Positions 1-9,505 are shown, counted from the first letter of the stretch. The stretch: DNA of 64,000 nt from Phycisphaerae bacterium (GCA_017993835.1 JAGOLX010000007.1:111832-175831), one strand, 5' to 3'. Notes: a model not told the origin generated them from the letters alone. Numbers and translations: made by a program.

Positions 1-1
1 C

Positions 2-1276
2 TTTGCCCCGCGGATGTTCGCGGCGGCCACTGGCGGCGAGAAGGACATCAACGTCGCCCTGCTCGGCGCCGGCGCTGAGGGGCAGATCCTCATGGAAGCC
101 TGCCTCAAGATCCCCAACGTCAAGTTCAAGGCCGTCTGCGACATCTGGGAGAGCTATAACCAGAAGCGCGTGGCCAACCTGCTGCGCCGGTATCAGCACG
201 AGTGCAGCACCTATGTCGATTACAAGGAAATGCTCGACAAGGAGAAGGGCAAGATCGACGCGGTCATCATTGCAACGCCGGACTTCTGGCACGCCGAGCA
301 CGCGATTGCCTGTATGGAAGCCGGGCTCGACGTGTATTGCGAGAAGGAGATGTCCAACGACCTGGGCAAGGCCAGGCAAATGGTCGAAGCCCAGAAGAAG
401 ACGGGCAAGCTCCTGCAGATCGGCCACCAGCGGCGCAGCAATCCGCGGTACCTGCACTGCTACAACAAGGTCCTGAAGGAGGCCAAGATGCTCGGCCGGA
501 TCACCACGGTCAACGGACAGTGGAACCGCGGGGTCCAGGAGCCTTTGTCCTCCCCTCCGAAGTACGCGATCGACGAAGCGACCCTGACCAAGTACGGCTT
601 CAGCTCGATGGAGCAGTTCCGGAACTGGCGGTGGTATAAGAAACTGGGCGGCGGTCCCATCGTGGATCTCGGCTCGCACCAGATCGACATCTACTCCTGG
701 TTCCTCAATGCACTACCGAAGGGCGTCATCGCCAGCGGCGGCACGGACTACTACGACAAGAACACCCACGAGTGGTACGACACGGTCATGTCCATCTTTG
801 ATTTCGAGACGAAGGAAGGCGTCGTCCGAGCGTACTACCAGGTGCTGACGACCAACAGCAACCAGGGGTACTTCGAGACATTCATGGGCGACCAGGGCTC
901 GCTGGTGATTTCGGAATCCGCGTCGCGTGGTTCGGTCTACCGCGAGCAGAGCGCCCAGGTTGAGTGGGACAAGTGGGTCAAGCTCGGCTTCGTGAACGAG
1001 CCCAAGAAGGAAGAGAAGAAGGCGGACGCGACGACCGCGGCCCTGGATGTCCGCGAAACGCTCGCGCCTCCGGCCTACGAGATTCCGGTGAAGATGGACG
1101 GCATCCCCTACCATCTGCCGCACTTGGCGAACTTCTTCAATGCCATGAGAGGCAAAGAGAAGCTCAACTGCCCGGCCGAGGTCGGATACGAGACCGCCGT
1201 CATGGTGCTCAAGGTCAACGAGGCCGTCGAGGCCGCCAAGAGGCTCGAGTTCAAGCCCGACGAATTCAAGGTCTAA
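2..1276 (+). CDS. Gfo/Idh/MocA family oxidoreductase, 5' end cut by window
   Basis: The frame is open to the left window edge, so the true start is outside; the first ATG, at 14, lies in what looks like the end of an export signal. A Rossmann motif LLGAGAEGQ follows about 20 residues in. The usual EKP dinucleotide-domain motif reads EKE (VYCEKEMSN), and the C-terminal domain has the family motif DLGSHQID. The family uses NAD(P) to oxidise or reduce sugars and related polyols; planctomycete genomes carry many exported members of unknown substrate. A family assignment is safe, a substrate is not. It ends 82 bases before a cytochrome gene with its own ribosome site, so the two need not be linked. 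Confidence 0.88.
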   Translation, partial: FAPRMFAAATGGEKDINVALLGAGAEGQILMEACLKIPNVKFKAVCDIWESYNQKRVANLLRRYQHECSTYVDYKEMLDKEKGKIDAVIIATPDFWHAEHAIACMEAGLDVYCEKEMSNDLGKARQMVEAQKKTGKLLQIGHQRRSNPRYLHCYNKVLKEAKMLGRITTVNGQWNRGVQEPLSSPPKYAIDEATLTKYGFSSMEQFRNWRWYKKLGGGPIVDLGSHQIDIYSWFLNALPKGVIASGGTDYYDKNTHEWYDTVMSIFDFETKEGVVRAYYQVLTTNSNQGYFETFMGDQGSLVISESASRGSVYREQSAQVEWDKWVKLGFVNEPKKEEKKADATTAALDVRETLAPPAYEIPVKMDGIPYHLPHLANFFNAMRGKEKLNCPAEVGYETAVMVLKVNEAVEAAKRLEFKPDEFKV

Positions 1277-1358
1277 GACCGGTCTTGTCGGCGCCTCTTT
1301 GCATCGGAAGTCAGTTCCCGGCCCAACGCCGGGAGAGTAGAAAGGAACTGATACAGCC

Positions 1359-3278
1359 TTGAAACGAAGACTGATTGCAGCGCTTATCGTGTCGTTGGTG
1401 CTGTCGGCGAGTCTCCTTGCCGCCGAGGAAGCTGCGAAGCTCCTCGGGGATGAGAGCGACGGGAGCCGGGCGCATCCGATTCACCGGATTCCGCTGTTCT
1501 CCGAGAGTGAGAAAGGCGAGAAAGGCCCGCAGATCGATCCGAACGATCCGCTGGCGATGCCGTTCTCGACTCGGTTCACCTGCGGGGAGTGTCACACCTA
1601 CGGGGCGATCAGCAAGGGCTGGCATTTCAGCTCGCTGGACAGCAACGTCCCCGCCGGCCGTCCGGGCGAGCCGTGGTTGTACTTCAATTCGAAGCTGGGC
1701 ATTCAACTGCCGTTGTCCTATCGGGCCTGGCCGGGCGCGTACCGTCCGGAGCAGTTCGGGCTGTCCCTTGCGGAGTTCACCAAGATCTTCGCGAGGCACA
1801 TGCCGGGCGGCGGTCCCGGAGAGGCCACTCCGTCGGATGCCGAGGCGCGCGCCAACCAATACGTCACGGGAAAACTGGAGGCCAACTGCCTGGCGTGCCA
1901 CAATGCGCACCCGGGCCAGGACCAGGGCGGCGCCGACGGCTACGCCATCCAGGTGAGCAAGACGAACTTCCGCTGGGCGGCTGCTGCTTCCTGCGAGTTT
2001 GCGGATGTCAGCGGTTCGGTGACGGACGCGGGTCCGACGTACGATCCCTTCATGCCCGATGAGACCGAAGAGAAGGCGCCTCGCACGTCGTATGACAAGA
2101 AGGCGTTCGACGCTAAGGGCAACGTCTTCATGGAGATCGTGCGAGAGGCGCCGAAGCAGCGGTGCTACTTCTGCCACAGCGATCTGTTCTGCGGGGAGAA
2201 CGACGAGAAGACCGAGAAGTGGTGTGCCGACGAGGACATCCACATGACCGCCGGGCTCACCTGCGTGGACTGCCATCGCAACGGCTTGGATCACAACATC
2301 GTCCGAGGCTATGAGGGCGAAACGGCCGATTCCGCCAATCCGATGGCTGCGACGACCTCCTGTCGCGGCTGCCATCTGGGCGACGAGAACGGCAACCGGG
2401 AAACCGGGGGGCGGCTGGGAGCGCCGGTGCCTTTGCACAAGGGCATCCCGACCGTTCACTTCGAGCGGCTGACCTGCACGGCGTGTCATTCCGGTCCCTG
2501 GCCGACCGACAAGCCCGTGCTGGCCAAGACGTCGCGGGCGCACCGCCTGGGAACGATCAACGTGCCCAAGGAGCCGCGTGTCCTGCCGCACGTCTGGGCG
2601 CCGGTATTCGTCAAGGAAGCTGTGGCCGACCCCAACAGCACAGCCAAGATCGGTCCGCACAAGCTCGTCTGGCCTTCCTTCTGGGGCACGGTGGACGCGA
2701 ACGACGTTGTCAAACCCGTCGAGCTGGCCGTGGTCACCGACGTGGTCGGCGCGGCGCTGAAGGATCTCCCTGTTGCTGCTACAGGCGACTGGAGCGAGCT
2801 GAAAGAAGAGCAGATCGGCCAGGTGCTGAAGGCCCTGGGCGAATCGGGCCAGCAGAAGCCCGTCTACATCACCGGCGGCATGTTGTTCGAGCTGGACGAC
2901 GCGGGCGCTGTGACGAGTCGGGCGGATCATCCGGCTGCGGCGCCCTATGCTTGGGCAATGGCCCACAACGTCCGGCCTGCGGCGCAGTCGCTGGGCGTCG
3001 GCAAGTGTACGGTCTGCCACTCGACGAACTCCGCGTTCTTCTTCGGCCAGGTGGCGGTCGATTCGCCCGTCGCTTCGGTGAGCAGTCTGACGAAGACACA
3101 GTATGAATTCCAGAAGGCGTCGCACGCCCGGACGTGGTTCTTCGCCTTCTCCTTCCTCTTCCGCCCGTGGTTCAAGGTCGTGGCGATTGGCGCGACCGCC
3201 GTGATTGGCATCATCCTGCTGCTGTACGGGCTCAAGGCGCTGGGTGCGGTTGCCAAGGTATTGTCCGAGCAAGAATGA
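1359..3278 (+). CDS. Membrane-anchored seven-haem cytochrome c
   Basis: 639 residues from a TTG start 13 bases after AAAGGA. An N-terminal signal sequence of about 22 residues is followed by seven CxxCH haem sites (CGECH, CLACH, CYFCH, CVDCH, CRGCH, CTACH, CTVCH, near residues 75, 176, 268, 304, 334, 372 and 549). The 175-residue gap between the sixth and seventh suggests an extra domain. One membrane helix near the C-terminus leaves the haems on the periplasmic side. No catalytic motif of nitrite, tetrathionate or hydroxylamine enzymes was recognised. Because a membrane cytochrome b follows 85 bases downstream, the likely role is passing electrons between the quinone pool and periplasmic acceptors; that role is inferred from context. 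Confidence 0.9.
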   Translation: MKRRLIAALIVSLVLSASLLAAEEAAKLLGDESDGSRAHPIHRIPLFSESEKGEKGPQIDPNDPLAMPFSTRFTCGECHTYGAISKGWHFSSLDSNVPAGRPGEPWLYFNSKLGIQLPLSYRAWPGAYRPEQFGLSLAEFTKIFARHMPGGGPGEATPSDAEARANQYVTGKLEANCLACHNAHPGQDQGGADGYAIQVSKTNFRWAAAASCEFADVSGSVTDAGPTYDPFMPDETEEKAPRTSYDKKAFDAKGNVFMEIVREAPKQRCYFCHSDLFCGENDEKTEKWCADEDIHMTAGLTCVDCHRNGLDHNIVRGYEGETADSANPMAATTSCRGCHLGDENGNRETGGRLGAPVPLHKGIPTVHFERLTCTACHSGPWPTDKPVLAKTSRAHRLGTINVPKEPRVLPHVWAPVFVKEAVADPNSTAKIGPHKLVWPSFWGTVDANDVVKPVELAVVTDVVGAALKDLPVAATGDWSELKEEQIGQVLKALGESGQQKPVYITGGMLFELDDAGAVTSRADHPAAAPYAWAMAHNVRPAAQSLGVGKCTVCHSTNSAFFFGQVAVDSPVASVSSLTKTQYEFQKASHARTWFFAFSFLFRPWFKVVAIGATAVIGIILLLYGLKALGAVAKVLSEQE

Positions 3279-3302
3279 ACACATTGATGATTGATAGAGG
3301 AT

Positions 3303-3327
3303 GATGGATGATTGTCAATCATCCATC
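3303..3327. repeat. Perfect 12-bp inverted repeat in cytochrome gap
   Basis: GATGGATGATTG and its exact complement are separated by one base. The same AATCATCCAT word recurs just after, at about 3331-3340. It lies between the cytochrome c and cytochrome b genes and has no T-run, so it looks more like a small dispersed palindrome than a terminator. Confidence 0.7.
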
Positions 3328-3363
3328 GGCAATCATCCATAATCCATTGAATGGGTAATCGGG

Positions 3364-4014
3364 ATGTTTCAAACGGTTGCGATCCTAGCTCTCCTGGTGA
3401 CATTCATCGGCATCGCTCTGCACTGGGTCCTGACCCCGACGGGGGGGGCGCGATGCCCGCTCAGCGGCGCGGTCCATGTCTTCAGTCTGCTGCTCGTCGA
3501 GCAGAAGTCGAGCCTGCTGGGCGCGTTGAAGAAGCTCTGCTATCTCGTCGCGATGGTCTGCTTTCTGGTTCTGGCCTTCACCGGGTTCTGGCCGACGCTC
3601 GTCCATGGGGAGCATATCTCCGGGTTCCTCATGTACATCCACGCGACGTTTGCCCCGGTCTTTGCGTTGTGTCTGGCGATCCTGGCGATCACCTGGGCGG
3701 GCAGCAACCGGTTCAGCTTCGCGGATGCCCCCTGGCTGACGCGGCTGCTCCGACGCGTGACGAGCCTCCGCGTCCCGGTCGATGACCGCCCCTGGCGCTG
3801 CTCGCTGGCGGTGTACAAGCTGGCCTTCTGGGCGATCCTGTTCCTGGCGCTGCCCCTGGTCTTGTCCATCGTGGTCAGCATGTTCCACCTGCTGGGCACC
3901 GATTGGCAGTACTTCACGCTGGCGGCGCATCGGTGGATCAGCCTGGTCTTTGCGATTGCGGTGATTGTCCATACTTACTTGGCGATACGACTGCGGATGG
4001 CGTGCCGCGACTAG
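3364..4014 (+). CDS. Membrane cytochrome b561-like subunit
   Basis: 216 residues with five predicted membrane helices (about residues 2-22, 57-80, 86-113, 150-175 and 190-210). Histidines placed in or near helices (LHWV, YIHATFAP, AAHRW, VIVHTYL) could bind haem b. This resembles the di-haem cytochrome b subunits that oxidise quinol for multihaem partners (cytochrome b561/formate dehydrogenase gamma fold). The start ATG has a poor ribosome site. It follows the seven-haem cytochrome closely and probably forms a complex with it. Family fit rests on topology and histidines only. Confidence 0.72.
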   Translation: MFQTVAILALLVTFIGIALHWVLTPTGGARCPLSGAVHVFSLLLVEQKSSLLGALKKLCYLVAMVCFLVLAFTGFWPTLVHGEHISGFLMYIHATFAPVFALCLAILAITWAGSNRFSFADAPWLTRLLRRVTSLRVPVDDRPWRCSLAVYKLAFWAILFLALPLVLSIVVSMFHLLGTDWQYFTLAAHRWISLVFAIAVIVHTYLAIRLRMACRD

Positions 4015-4050
4015 GCGCGTCGTCGGATCGTGCGAGTGTGCGGTTGAGAA

Positions 4051-4079
4051 GCCGGGCCTTGAACGCTTGCGGGCCCGGC
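4051..4079 (+). terminator. GC-rich hairpin after the cytochrome pair
   Basis: GCCGGGCC and GGCCCGGC form an 8-bp stem 37 bases after the cytochrome b stop codon. No T-run follows, so it may slow or pause polymerase rather than terminate by itself. The rest of the gap up to the permease shows no gene. Confidence 0.35.
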
Positions 4080-4187
4080 ATCAGTACATCAGGGCGCAGG
4101 GACGGGCCTTGCTCGGACCGGCTCAGCGACCTGTTGAAGTGATGGGGAGAATGTGTGAGTCGGGTATTTGATTAAGGAGAGCCGATC

Positions 4188-5588
4188 ATGAGTAATGGAA
4201 CGTTGCCAAGTTACCTGAGTATGGCCAAAGCCAATCCGCCCACCAACCGGGCGCCGTGGTACAAGAACACCGCACCAACCTACGCGGGCATCTTCCTGTG
4301 GTTTGCATTCTGGATGCAGGCTCCCAGCGGGGGTACGATGGGACCCGGCACAACCGGGGTTCCAGGTGGCCTGTTGTCTCAAGGAATCGGAGTTGCTCTT
4401 CTCGGCCTGATCGTCGCAGCGCTGCTGTGCCATTTCCTCTTCTACTACGTTCCGGGCATGCTTGGTCTCAAGACAGGTTTGCCACTGTACGTCGTTGGCA
4501 CCTCGACGTACGGAACCCAGGGTGGTTTTCTCATGCCGGGTTTCCTGATGGGAGTCCTGCAGTTCGGCTGGCTCGGTGTCAATGCCTATTTCTCTTCGCA
4601 GGCGCTGGCGCCCCTTGTTGGCGGCAACGTTGTGGCTGTGAAGATCCTGGCGGTTATCTGGGCGGTTCTGGCTGCATTCGTCGGGCTCAAGGGGATTCAG
4701 TACGTAGCAAAGGTTGCCACGTTCCTGCCCTTGATACCCCTGGCTGCTCTGCTGATTCTCCTGGTGAAGACGCTGGGCGGCATAAGCAGTTTTGACCCTG
4801 AGAAGTACGTGGCGGCAGGCGTCCTTGCAGAGAAGGGCGGCGCCGGTCTCGGCTTCCTCGGCGTAATCGCGCTGAGTATGACATATGTCATCGGATTCTT
4901 CGCTACAGCCGGTGCTGCGGGCGTGGATTTTGGAACTGGAAGCCGGGATGCGAAAGATGTTCAGATGGGTGGCTTGGTCGGTATCGCGGTGGCCACGATC
5001 ATATCGGCTGGAATCGCCGTTCTGATTGGTGCCGGGGCTTTTGGAAAGACCGGGACCTACGCTGTGAATCCTGCTGATCCTGGGTTCATGGGAAGTGTCC
5101 TGGGGTCTACTGGGGCTGGCGCCGTGGTGGGTGTGTTGCTGGCCGTTGCGGCTTTCCCGTCTGCCTGCTTCTCATCCCTTATCGCAGCCAACAGCTTCAA
5201 GACTGTGATGCCGAAGGTGAATCCTTTCATCTCCGTGAGCGTTGGTGCCGCAGTCAGCGTCCTGCTGGCCGTAACCGGCTGGGCAGGCAAGGCAGGAAGT
5301 GTCTTCACGGTTATTGGTGCCTCTTTCGGACCCATCTGCGGCGCCATGCTGGTGGACTACTACCTGTCCGGCCAGAAATGGGCCGGTCCGCGTCAGGGCT
5401 GGAACCTGGCGGGCTGGATCTCCTGGGCTGTCGGCTTCATGGTCGGAATTGCGCCTCTCGTCAAGATCGCTAATGTCCCGGCGGCACCCTTGATGGCCTT
5501 CATCGTCGGCGCCGTCGTGTACTTCGTCCTGGCCAAGGCAGGTTTGCAGCCGCCTGTGGTTCCGATGCCCACCGCTGAGTCGAAGTAA
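4188..5588 (+). CDS. NCS1-type cytosine/purine/thiamine permease-like protein
   Basis: 466 residues, almost entirely membrane helices (about twelve). The N-terminal soluble lead (PTNRAPWYKNTAPTYAGIF) and glycine-rich first helices resemble the cytosine/uracil/allantoin/thiamine permease family (NCS1), which imports nucleobases or related compounds with cations. The start ATG follows AAGGAG by 8 bases. It is followed by a strong terminator, so it closes its transcript. It has no nucleobase-degrading neighbour, so the substrate is open. Confidence 0.68.
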   Translation: MSNGTLPSYLSMAKANPPTNRAPWYKNTAPTYAGIFLWFAFWMQAPSGGTMGPGTTGVPGGLLSQGIGVALLGLIVAALLCHFLFYYVPGMLGLKTGLPLYVVGTSTYGTQGGFLMPGFLMGVLQFGWLGVNAYFSSQALAPLVGGNVVAVKILAVIWAVLAAFVGLKGIQYVAKVATFLPLIPLAALLILLVKTLGGISSFDPEKYVAAGVLAEKGGAGLGFLGVIALSMTYVIGFFATAGAAGVDFGTGSRDAKDVQMGGLVGIAVATIISAGIAVLIGAGAFGKTGTYAVNPADPGFMGSVLGSTGAGAVVGVLLAVAAFPSACFSSLIAANSFKTVMPKVNPFISVSVGAAVSVLLAVTGWAGKAGSVFTVIGASFGPICGAMLVDYYLSGQKWAGPRQGWNLAGWISWAVGFMVGIAPLVKIANVPAAPLMAFIVGAVVYFVLAKAGLQPPVVPMPTAESK

Positions 5589-5641
5589 GCGGATCGATCC
5601 ACTCCGCAGCCCGCCACGGGCAGCACTCTATGAATGATCGT

Positions 5642-5678
5642 GCAGGGATTCGGGGATTCTCGAATCCCTGCTTTTTTT
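5642..5678 (+). terminator. Rho-independent terminator after permease
   Basis: GCAGGGATTCG and its exact complement CGAATCCCTGC form an 11-bp stem with an 8-base loop, directly followed by seven Ts. It lies 54 bases past the permease stop codon. Confidence 0.93.
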
Positions 5679-5722
5679 CGTGGATCGTGGGAAGCATGTA
5701 ACAAAATGCCTTGGGGCGCAAC

Positions 5723-5751
5723 TTGACAAGGGATACTCAGGCGGCTACTAT
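5723..5751 (+). promoter_or_regulatory. Sigma-70-type promoter for lipoprotein operon
   Basis: A perfect TTGACA at 5723-5728 and TACTAT at 5746-5751 are 17 bases apart, about 100 bases before the lipoprotein start and just after the preceding terminator. Confidence 0.7.
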
Positions 5752-5853
5752 GCCCCTTTTGGCCGGTCGGGACGCGACCCGAGTCGGCTCTGCACTCTGG
5801 GACGTCGAGGTAGAGTGTCATATACTGGGTTTCATGTGATTGAGGTTAGTGAG

Positions 5854-6738
5854 ATGAGAAAGAAGTCCGATTCCATGATGAAAGCAGTCTTTGTAGTGGC
5901 TTTGACGGCCCTGCTGTGTCTGGGCATGTCGTGCAAGAAACAGCCCGACCCGGCGCCGAGTCAGCCTGCGGCCAAGGATACCCAAGCGAAGCCCGCCGAG
6001 GCGAAACCGGCTGAGGTAGAACCGGCGGAAGTGAAGCCGGCGGAGACCCCTGCCCAGCCGACGGTGACGGAAGCCGCGAAACCTGCGGAAACAACCCCGG
6101 CTCCCGCTCCCGCCCAGGCGGCGGCTCCTGCGGGCTATGCGCCCCTCGCCCTCGAGCTGCCCAAGCCGATGTTCGTCGGCACGCCGCAGGACATGAAGGT
6201 GGACAACCTGGAGAAGCCGCTGGGAAGGGCCCGCCCGCCGTTCCTGGCCCCCGCGGGCGCCGCTCTGCTGTCCAGGGGCAAGCCCGTCTCCGCCAGCGAT
6301 GAAGAGCCCATCATCGGCGAGATCGAGATGATCACCGATGGCGACAAGGAAGCCGCCGACGGCAGCTACGTCGAGCTCGGACCCCTGATGCAGTACGTGA
6401 CCATCGATCTCGAGAAGCAGTGCGAGCTGTACGCCATCGTGGTGTGGCACTATCACAAGCAGCCCCGCGTGTACCACGATGTGGTCATCCAACTGTCGAA
6501 CGACAAGGACTTCATCACGGACGTCAAGACGGTCTTCAACAACGACACCGACAACTCCTCGGGTCAGGGCATCGGCAAAGACATGCACTACGTCGAGACC
6601 AACGAGGGTAAGCTGATCGACCTGGTTTCGCAGGGCAGCCCGAAGGCCCGCTACATCCGTCTGTACAGCAATACGAACACGAGCAACGACCTGAACCACT
6701 ACATCGAGGTCGAAGCTTTCGGCAAGCCGGTGGAATGA
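5854..6738 (+). CDS. Lipoprotein with discoidin-like (F5/8 type C) domain
   Basis: 294 residues. A signal sequence ends in the lipobox LGMSC, so the mature protein should be lipid-anchored. About 80 residues rich in Ala, Pro, Lys and Glu (PAEVKPAE-type repeats) then form a flexible stalk. The last 190 residues look like a galactose-binding, discoidin-type beta-sandwich (motifs VTIDLEKQCELYAIVVWHY and YIRLYSN). Such domains bind carbohydrate or cell-surface glycans. Its stop overlaps the start of the Agl23-like gene (ATGA), so the two are translationally coupled. ATG 5875 is an alternative start. No enzyme motif is seen. Confidence 0.75.
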   Translation: MRKKSDSMMKAVFVVALTALLCLGMSCKKQPDPAPSQPAAKDTQAKPAEAKPAEVEPAEVKPAETPAQPTVTEAAKPAETTPAPAPAQAAAPAGYAPLALELPKPMFVGTPQDMKVDNLEKPLGRARPPFLAPAGAALLSRGKPVSASDEEPIIGEIEMITDGDKEAADGSYVELGPLMQYVTIDLEKQCELYAIVVWHYHKQPRVYHDVVIQLSNDKDFITDVKTVFNNDTDNSSGQGIGKDMHYVETNEGKLIDLVSQGSPKARYIRLYSNTNTSNDLNHYIEVEAFGKPVE

Positions 6739-8525
6739 CAACGGTACGGATGGGGAATAGCCCTTGGGTCGCGTGGCTTCGTCATCCCTTCACTTGCGCT
6801 TCATTCGGGACGACAGCCGGCGTGGGCGGGGCGACCCGGATCCCCACGACGTGCCTGGATCGAGCCTCGCACGGTCAGAGGCTCAGGCTATTCTGGTTCT
6901 GGATTTTCATCGCGGCGCTCGGAGCGTTGGCGTTCCGAGCGCCGCGTCTTTCCATGCGGCCGATGCACACCGACGAGGCCGTCCACGCCGACAAATTCGG
7001 CACGCTCCTCGAATACGGAACGTATGAGTATGACCCCCACGAGTACCACGGTCCCACGCTCAATTACTTCACGCTGATCCCCGCCTGGCTGGGTCGCGAA
7101 CGCACGTACACGGAAGTCACCGAGTTCACGCTGCGCATCGTGCCTGTGGTCTGGGGCACGATCCTCGTTGTGCTGATCGCGGGCCTGTCGCGAGGTCTCG
7201 GATGGGCGGCGCTGGCAGCGGCGGTCCTGGCGGCCTTCTCGCCGGCGATGGTCTTCTACAGCCGGTACTACATCCAGGAGATGCTGCTGGCCAGTTTCAC
7301 GCTGGGCGTCATCGTCTGTGGATATCGCTACGTGCGGACGAGATCGCTCGTCTGGGTTCTGGCGACAGGCGGATTCGCGGGACTGATGCACGCCACGAAA
7401 GAGACTGCGATTATCGCATTCGGCTCGATGGTGCTGGCGCTGGCTCTCGTGGTACTGACCCAGTCGGGCGCGGACCGACGGCGCGTCCTCGCCGGCGTCA
7501 ACTGGCTCCACGTCCTGTTGGGCGTCGTCGCCGCGGCGGTCGTTTCGGCCCTGCTGTTCTCCGTCTTTCTCCGTCGTCCCGCAGGCATTTTCGACTCCTA
7601 CCGCACGTACGCGACGTACTTCGGTCGGGCAGGGGGACAGGACACCGCGCACGTGCATCCGTGGTATTATTACCTGCAGATCCTCCTCTATGCTCGATAT
7701 GCCCACGGCCCGATCTGGACCGAAGCCTGGATCGTTCTGCTGGCGGTCGTGGGTCTGGCGCCCGTGGTGAGAGGGGCACAGGTCGGACGGATCGATCGCA
7801 AGCTCGTGCGATTCGTCGCGATCTACACCCTCGCGATGACCGTCCTCTACTCGGCAATTCCCTACAAGACGCCGTGGTGCCTGTTGAGCTTCCTGACCGG
7901 CCTGATTCTGCTGGCGGGCGTCGGGATGGTGACGCTCTGGACCTGGGCGAGAACACCCGTCCATCGCGGTCTCGTGGCAATGCTGGCGGTGGCCGCGGTG
8001 GGGCATCTGGCGTTTCTGTCGTACCGCGCGAACTTCGTATATTCCTCCGACTGCCGCAATCCCTATGTGTATGCCCACCCCACGGACGAGATCTTCACCG
8101 CGGTGAAGATCGTCCAGGAGTACGCCGCGACGACGGGTGTAGGCCGATCCGAGGACCGGCCGATCCAGGTCGCAGTCCCGGGCAAGGACTACTGGCCGCT
8201 TCCCTGGTACTTTCGAGACCTCTTTGTCGGATATACGTCCGAGATCCCGAGCGAAGTGGGGCCGCTGATACTGCTTTCGGACCAGCTCGAGGGCGCCCTC
8301 CAGCGCCGGATCTACGAGGAGACGCCCCGCGAGCAGCAGTGGCTGCCGATGTACCTGTTTGACAAGCCGTACTACATCTGGTTCAGGCCGGGAGTGAAGC
8401 TGACGGGATTCGTTCGCAAAGACCTCTGGGACGAGAACGCGGCCCGCCAGTCGGACGCCGCGGCATTGATCGAGGCAAGCCATGACAGACAAGACCCGCC
8501 CAGCGGAGACGCAGTTCGTCCATAG
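6735..8525 (+). CDS. Agl23/ArnT-like membrane glycosyltransferase (TIGR03663-type)
   Basis: 596 residues with about ten membrane helices. The first extracytoplasmic loop begins with an acidic motif, RPMHTDEAVHADKFG. In the GT39/GT83 glycosyltransferases and the Agl23 (TIGR03663) group, Asp/Glu in this place binds the lipid-linked sugar donor. A periplasmic C-terminal domain follows. The start overlaps the lipoprotein stop; the 50 residues before the first helix are not hydrophobic, so a later start is possible. Its neighbours (a glycan-binding lipoprotein, ApbE and a GT2 enzyme) suggest transfer of a sugar from a polyprenyl carrier to a surface molecule. Confidence 0.75.
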   Translation: MTTVRMGNSPWVAWLRHPFTCASFGTTAGVGGATRIPTTCLDRASHGQRLRLFWFWIFIAALGALAFRAPRLSMRPMHTDEAVHADKFGTLLEYGTYEYDPHEYHGPTLNYFTLIPAWLGRERTYTEVTEFTLRIVPVVWGTILVVLIAGLSRGLGWAALAAAVLAAFSPAMVFYSRYYIQEMLLASFTLGVIVCGYRYVRTRSLVWVLATGGFAGLMHATKETAIIAFGSMVLALALVVLTQSGADRRRVLAGVNWLHVLLGVVAAAVVSALLFSVFLRRPAGIFDSYRTYATYFGRAGGQDTAHVHPWYYYLQILLYARYAHGPIWTEAWIVLLAVVGLAPVVRGAQVGRIDRKLVRFVAIYTLAMTVLYSAIPYKTPWCLLSFLTGLILLAGVGMVTLWTWARTPVHRGLVAMLAVAAVGHLAFLSYRANFVYSSDCRNPYVYAHPTDEIFTAVKIVQEYAATTGVGRSEDRPIQVAVPGKDYWPLPWYFRDLFVGYTSEIPSEVGPLILLSDQLEGALQRRIYEETPREQQWLPMYLFDKPYYIWFRPGVKLTGFVRKDLWDENAARQSDAAALIEASHDRQDPPSGDAVRP

Positions 8526-9471
8526 CGACTGGGCGGCTGTGTCCGGCGTACACCGCTTCTCGCACCAGGCGATGGCGACCACGTTCGAGGTAAGAGTCCA
8601 GCACGAGGACCGCACCTATGCCCAGCAGGCCGCGGCGGCCGCGTTCGATGAGGTCGATCGCATCGAAGGCGTCCTGAGCCGGTACCTGGAGTCCAGCGAT
8701 GTGACGCAGATCAACCACCTGCCCGCGGGCACACCCGTACACATTGCGCTGGACACCTTCGAGTGCCTGCGAATCAGCGCCGAGATGCACTCGCAGACGG
8801 GCGGGGCATTCGATGTCACCGTGGGGTTCCTCATCGATTGCTGGCGGGACGAGGAGAAAAGGCCGCGAACGCCGTCGGCCGAGGAACTGCAGTTTGCCCT
8901 CGACCACACCGGCACGGATCTGATCCTGCTCGACGAACCGACGTGCGCCGTGGCTCTGCTGGCTAGTCCCCTGCGGATCGACCTGGGCGGCGTGGGCAAG
9001 GGCTACGCGGTGGATCGGATGGCCGAGATGCTGAAGGAGTGGGATATCGATCGCGCGTTGATTCACGGTGGGTTCAGCTCGGTACTGGCCATCGAGCCTC
9101 CCGTCGGCATGGAGGGTTGGCCTGTCACGCTCAGTCATCCGAGGGATCGCAGCCGAACGCTCGCCCGGCTTTCTCTGTCGCACGGTTCCGTGAGCGGCTC
9201 CGGCGTCGAGAAGGGCCAGCATATCATCGACCCGCGCACCGGCCGGCCCGTCGAGGGCAAGCTGGCGACTTGGTCGGTAGCGCCCGACGCTGCCTGCGCG
9301 GACGCCCTCTCCACCGCCTTCATGGTGATGACGGCGGCGGAGGTGGCAGACTACTGTCGCGACCATTCCGATGTCCGCGGATTGCTCATTCTGCCGGAGG
9401 ATGCCGGAACTGGTCGAGCGGAGCAAATCGTGCCTGTCGGGACGTGGGGGGCAGGGGAACTCCTCCTGTGA
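8482..9471 (+). CDS. apbE: FAD:protein FMN transferase
   Basis: 329 residues. ApbE uses FAD and Mg2+ to attach FMN to a Thr/Ser of extracytoplasmic flavoproteins such as Rnf or Nqr subunits. Visible family motifs are MATTFEV near residue 30, TGGAFDVTV, DLGGVGKGYAVDRM near 167-180, GSVSGSG and HIIDPRTG near 247. No signal peptide is evident; a cytoplasmic or mis-started form is possible. The start lies 44 bases inside the preceding gene, showing tight coupling to the glycosyltransferase. No flavoprotein target is encoded in the window. Confidence 0.93.
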   Translation: MTDKTRPAETQFVHSDWAAVSGVHRFSHQAMATTFEVRVQHEDRTYAQQAAAAAFDEVDRIEGVLSRYLESSDVTQINHLPAGTPVHIALDTFECLRISAEMHSQTGGAFDVTVGFLIDCWRDEEKRPRTPSAEELQFALDHTGTDLILLDEPTCAVALLASPLRIDLGGVGKGYAVDRMAEMLKEWDIDRALIHGGFSSVLAIEPPVGMEGWPVTLSHPRDRSRTLARLSLSHGSVSGSGVEKGQHIIDPRTGRPVEGKLATWSVAPDAACADALSTAFMVMTAAEVADYCRDHSDVRGLLILPEDAGTGRAEQIVPVGTWGAGELLL

Positions 9472-9505
9472 CGCCGCAGGGGGAGGATGGTGCGTCGCAT
9501 GGACC

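Noticed and set aside
1311..3284. A 657-residue open frame on the minus strand across the cytochrome c gene
   Set aside because: It is antisense to a gene with seven haem motifs and shows only Arg/Ala/Gly-rich low-complexity sequence, a GC-rich shadow.
4188..5588. A thiamine riboswitch in front of the NCS1-like permease
   Set aside because: The leader has a GC-rich hairpin but no THI-box consensus (CTGAGA and downstream elements).
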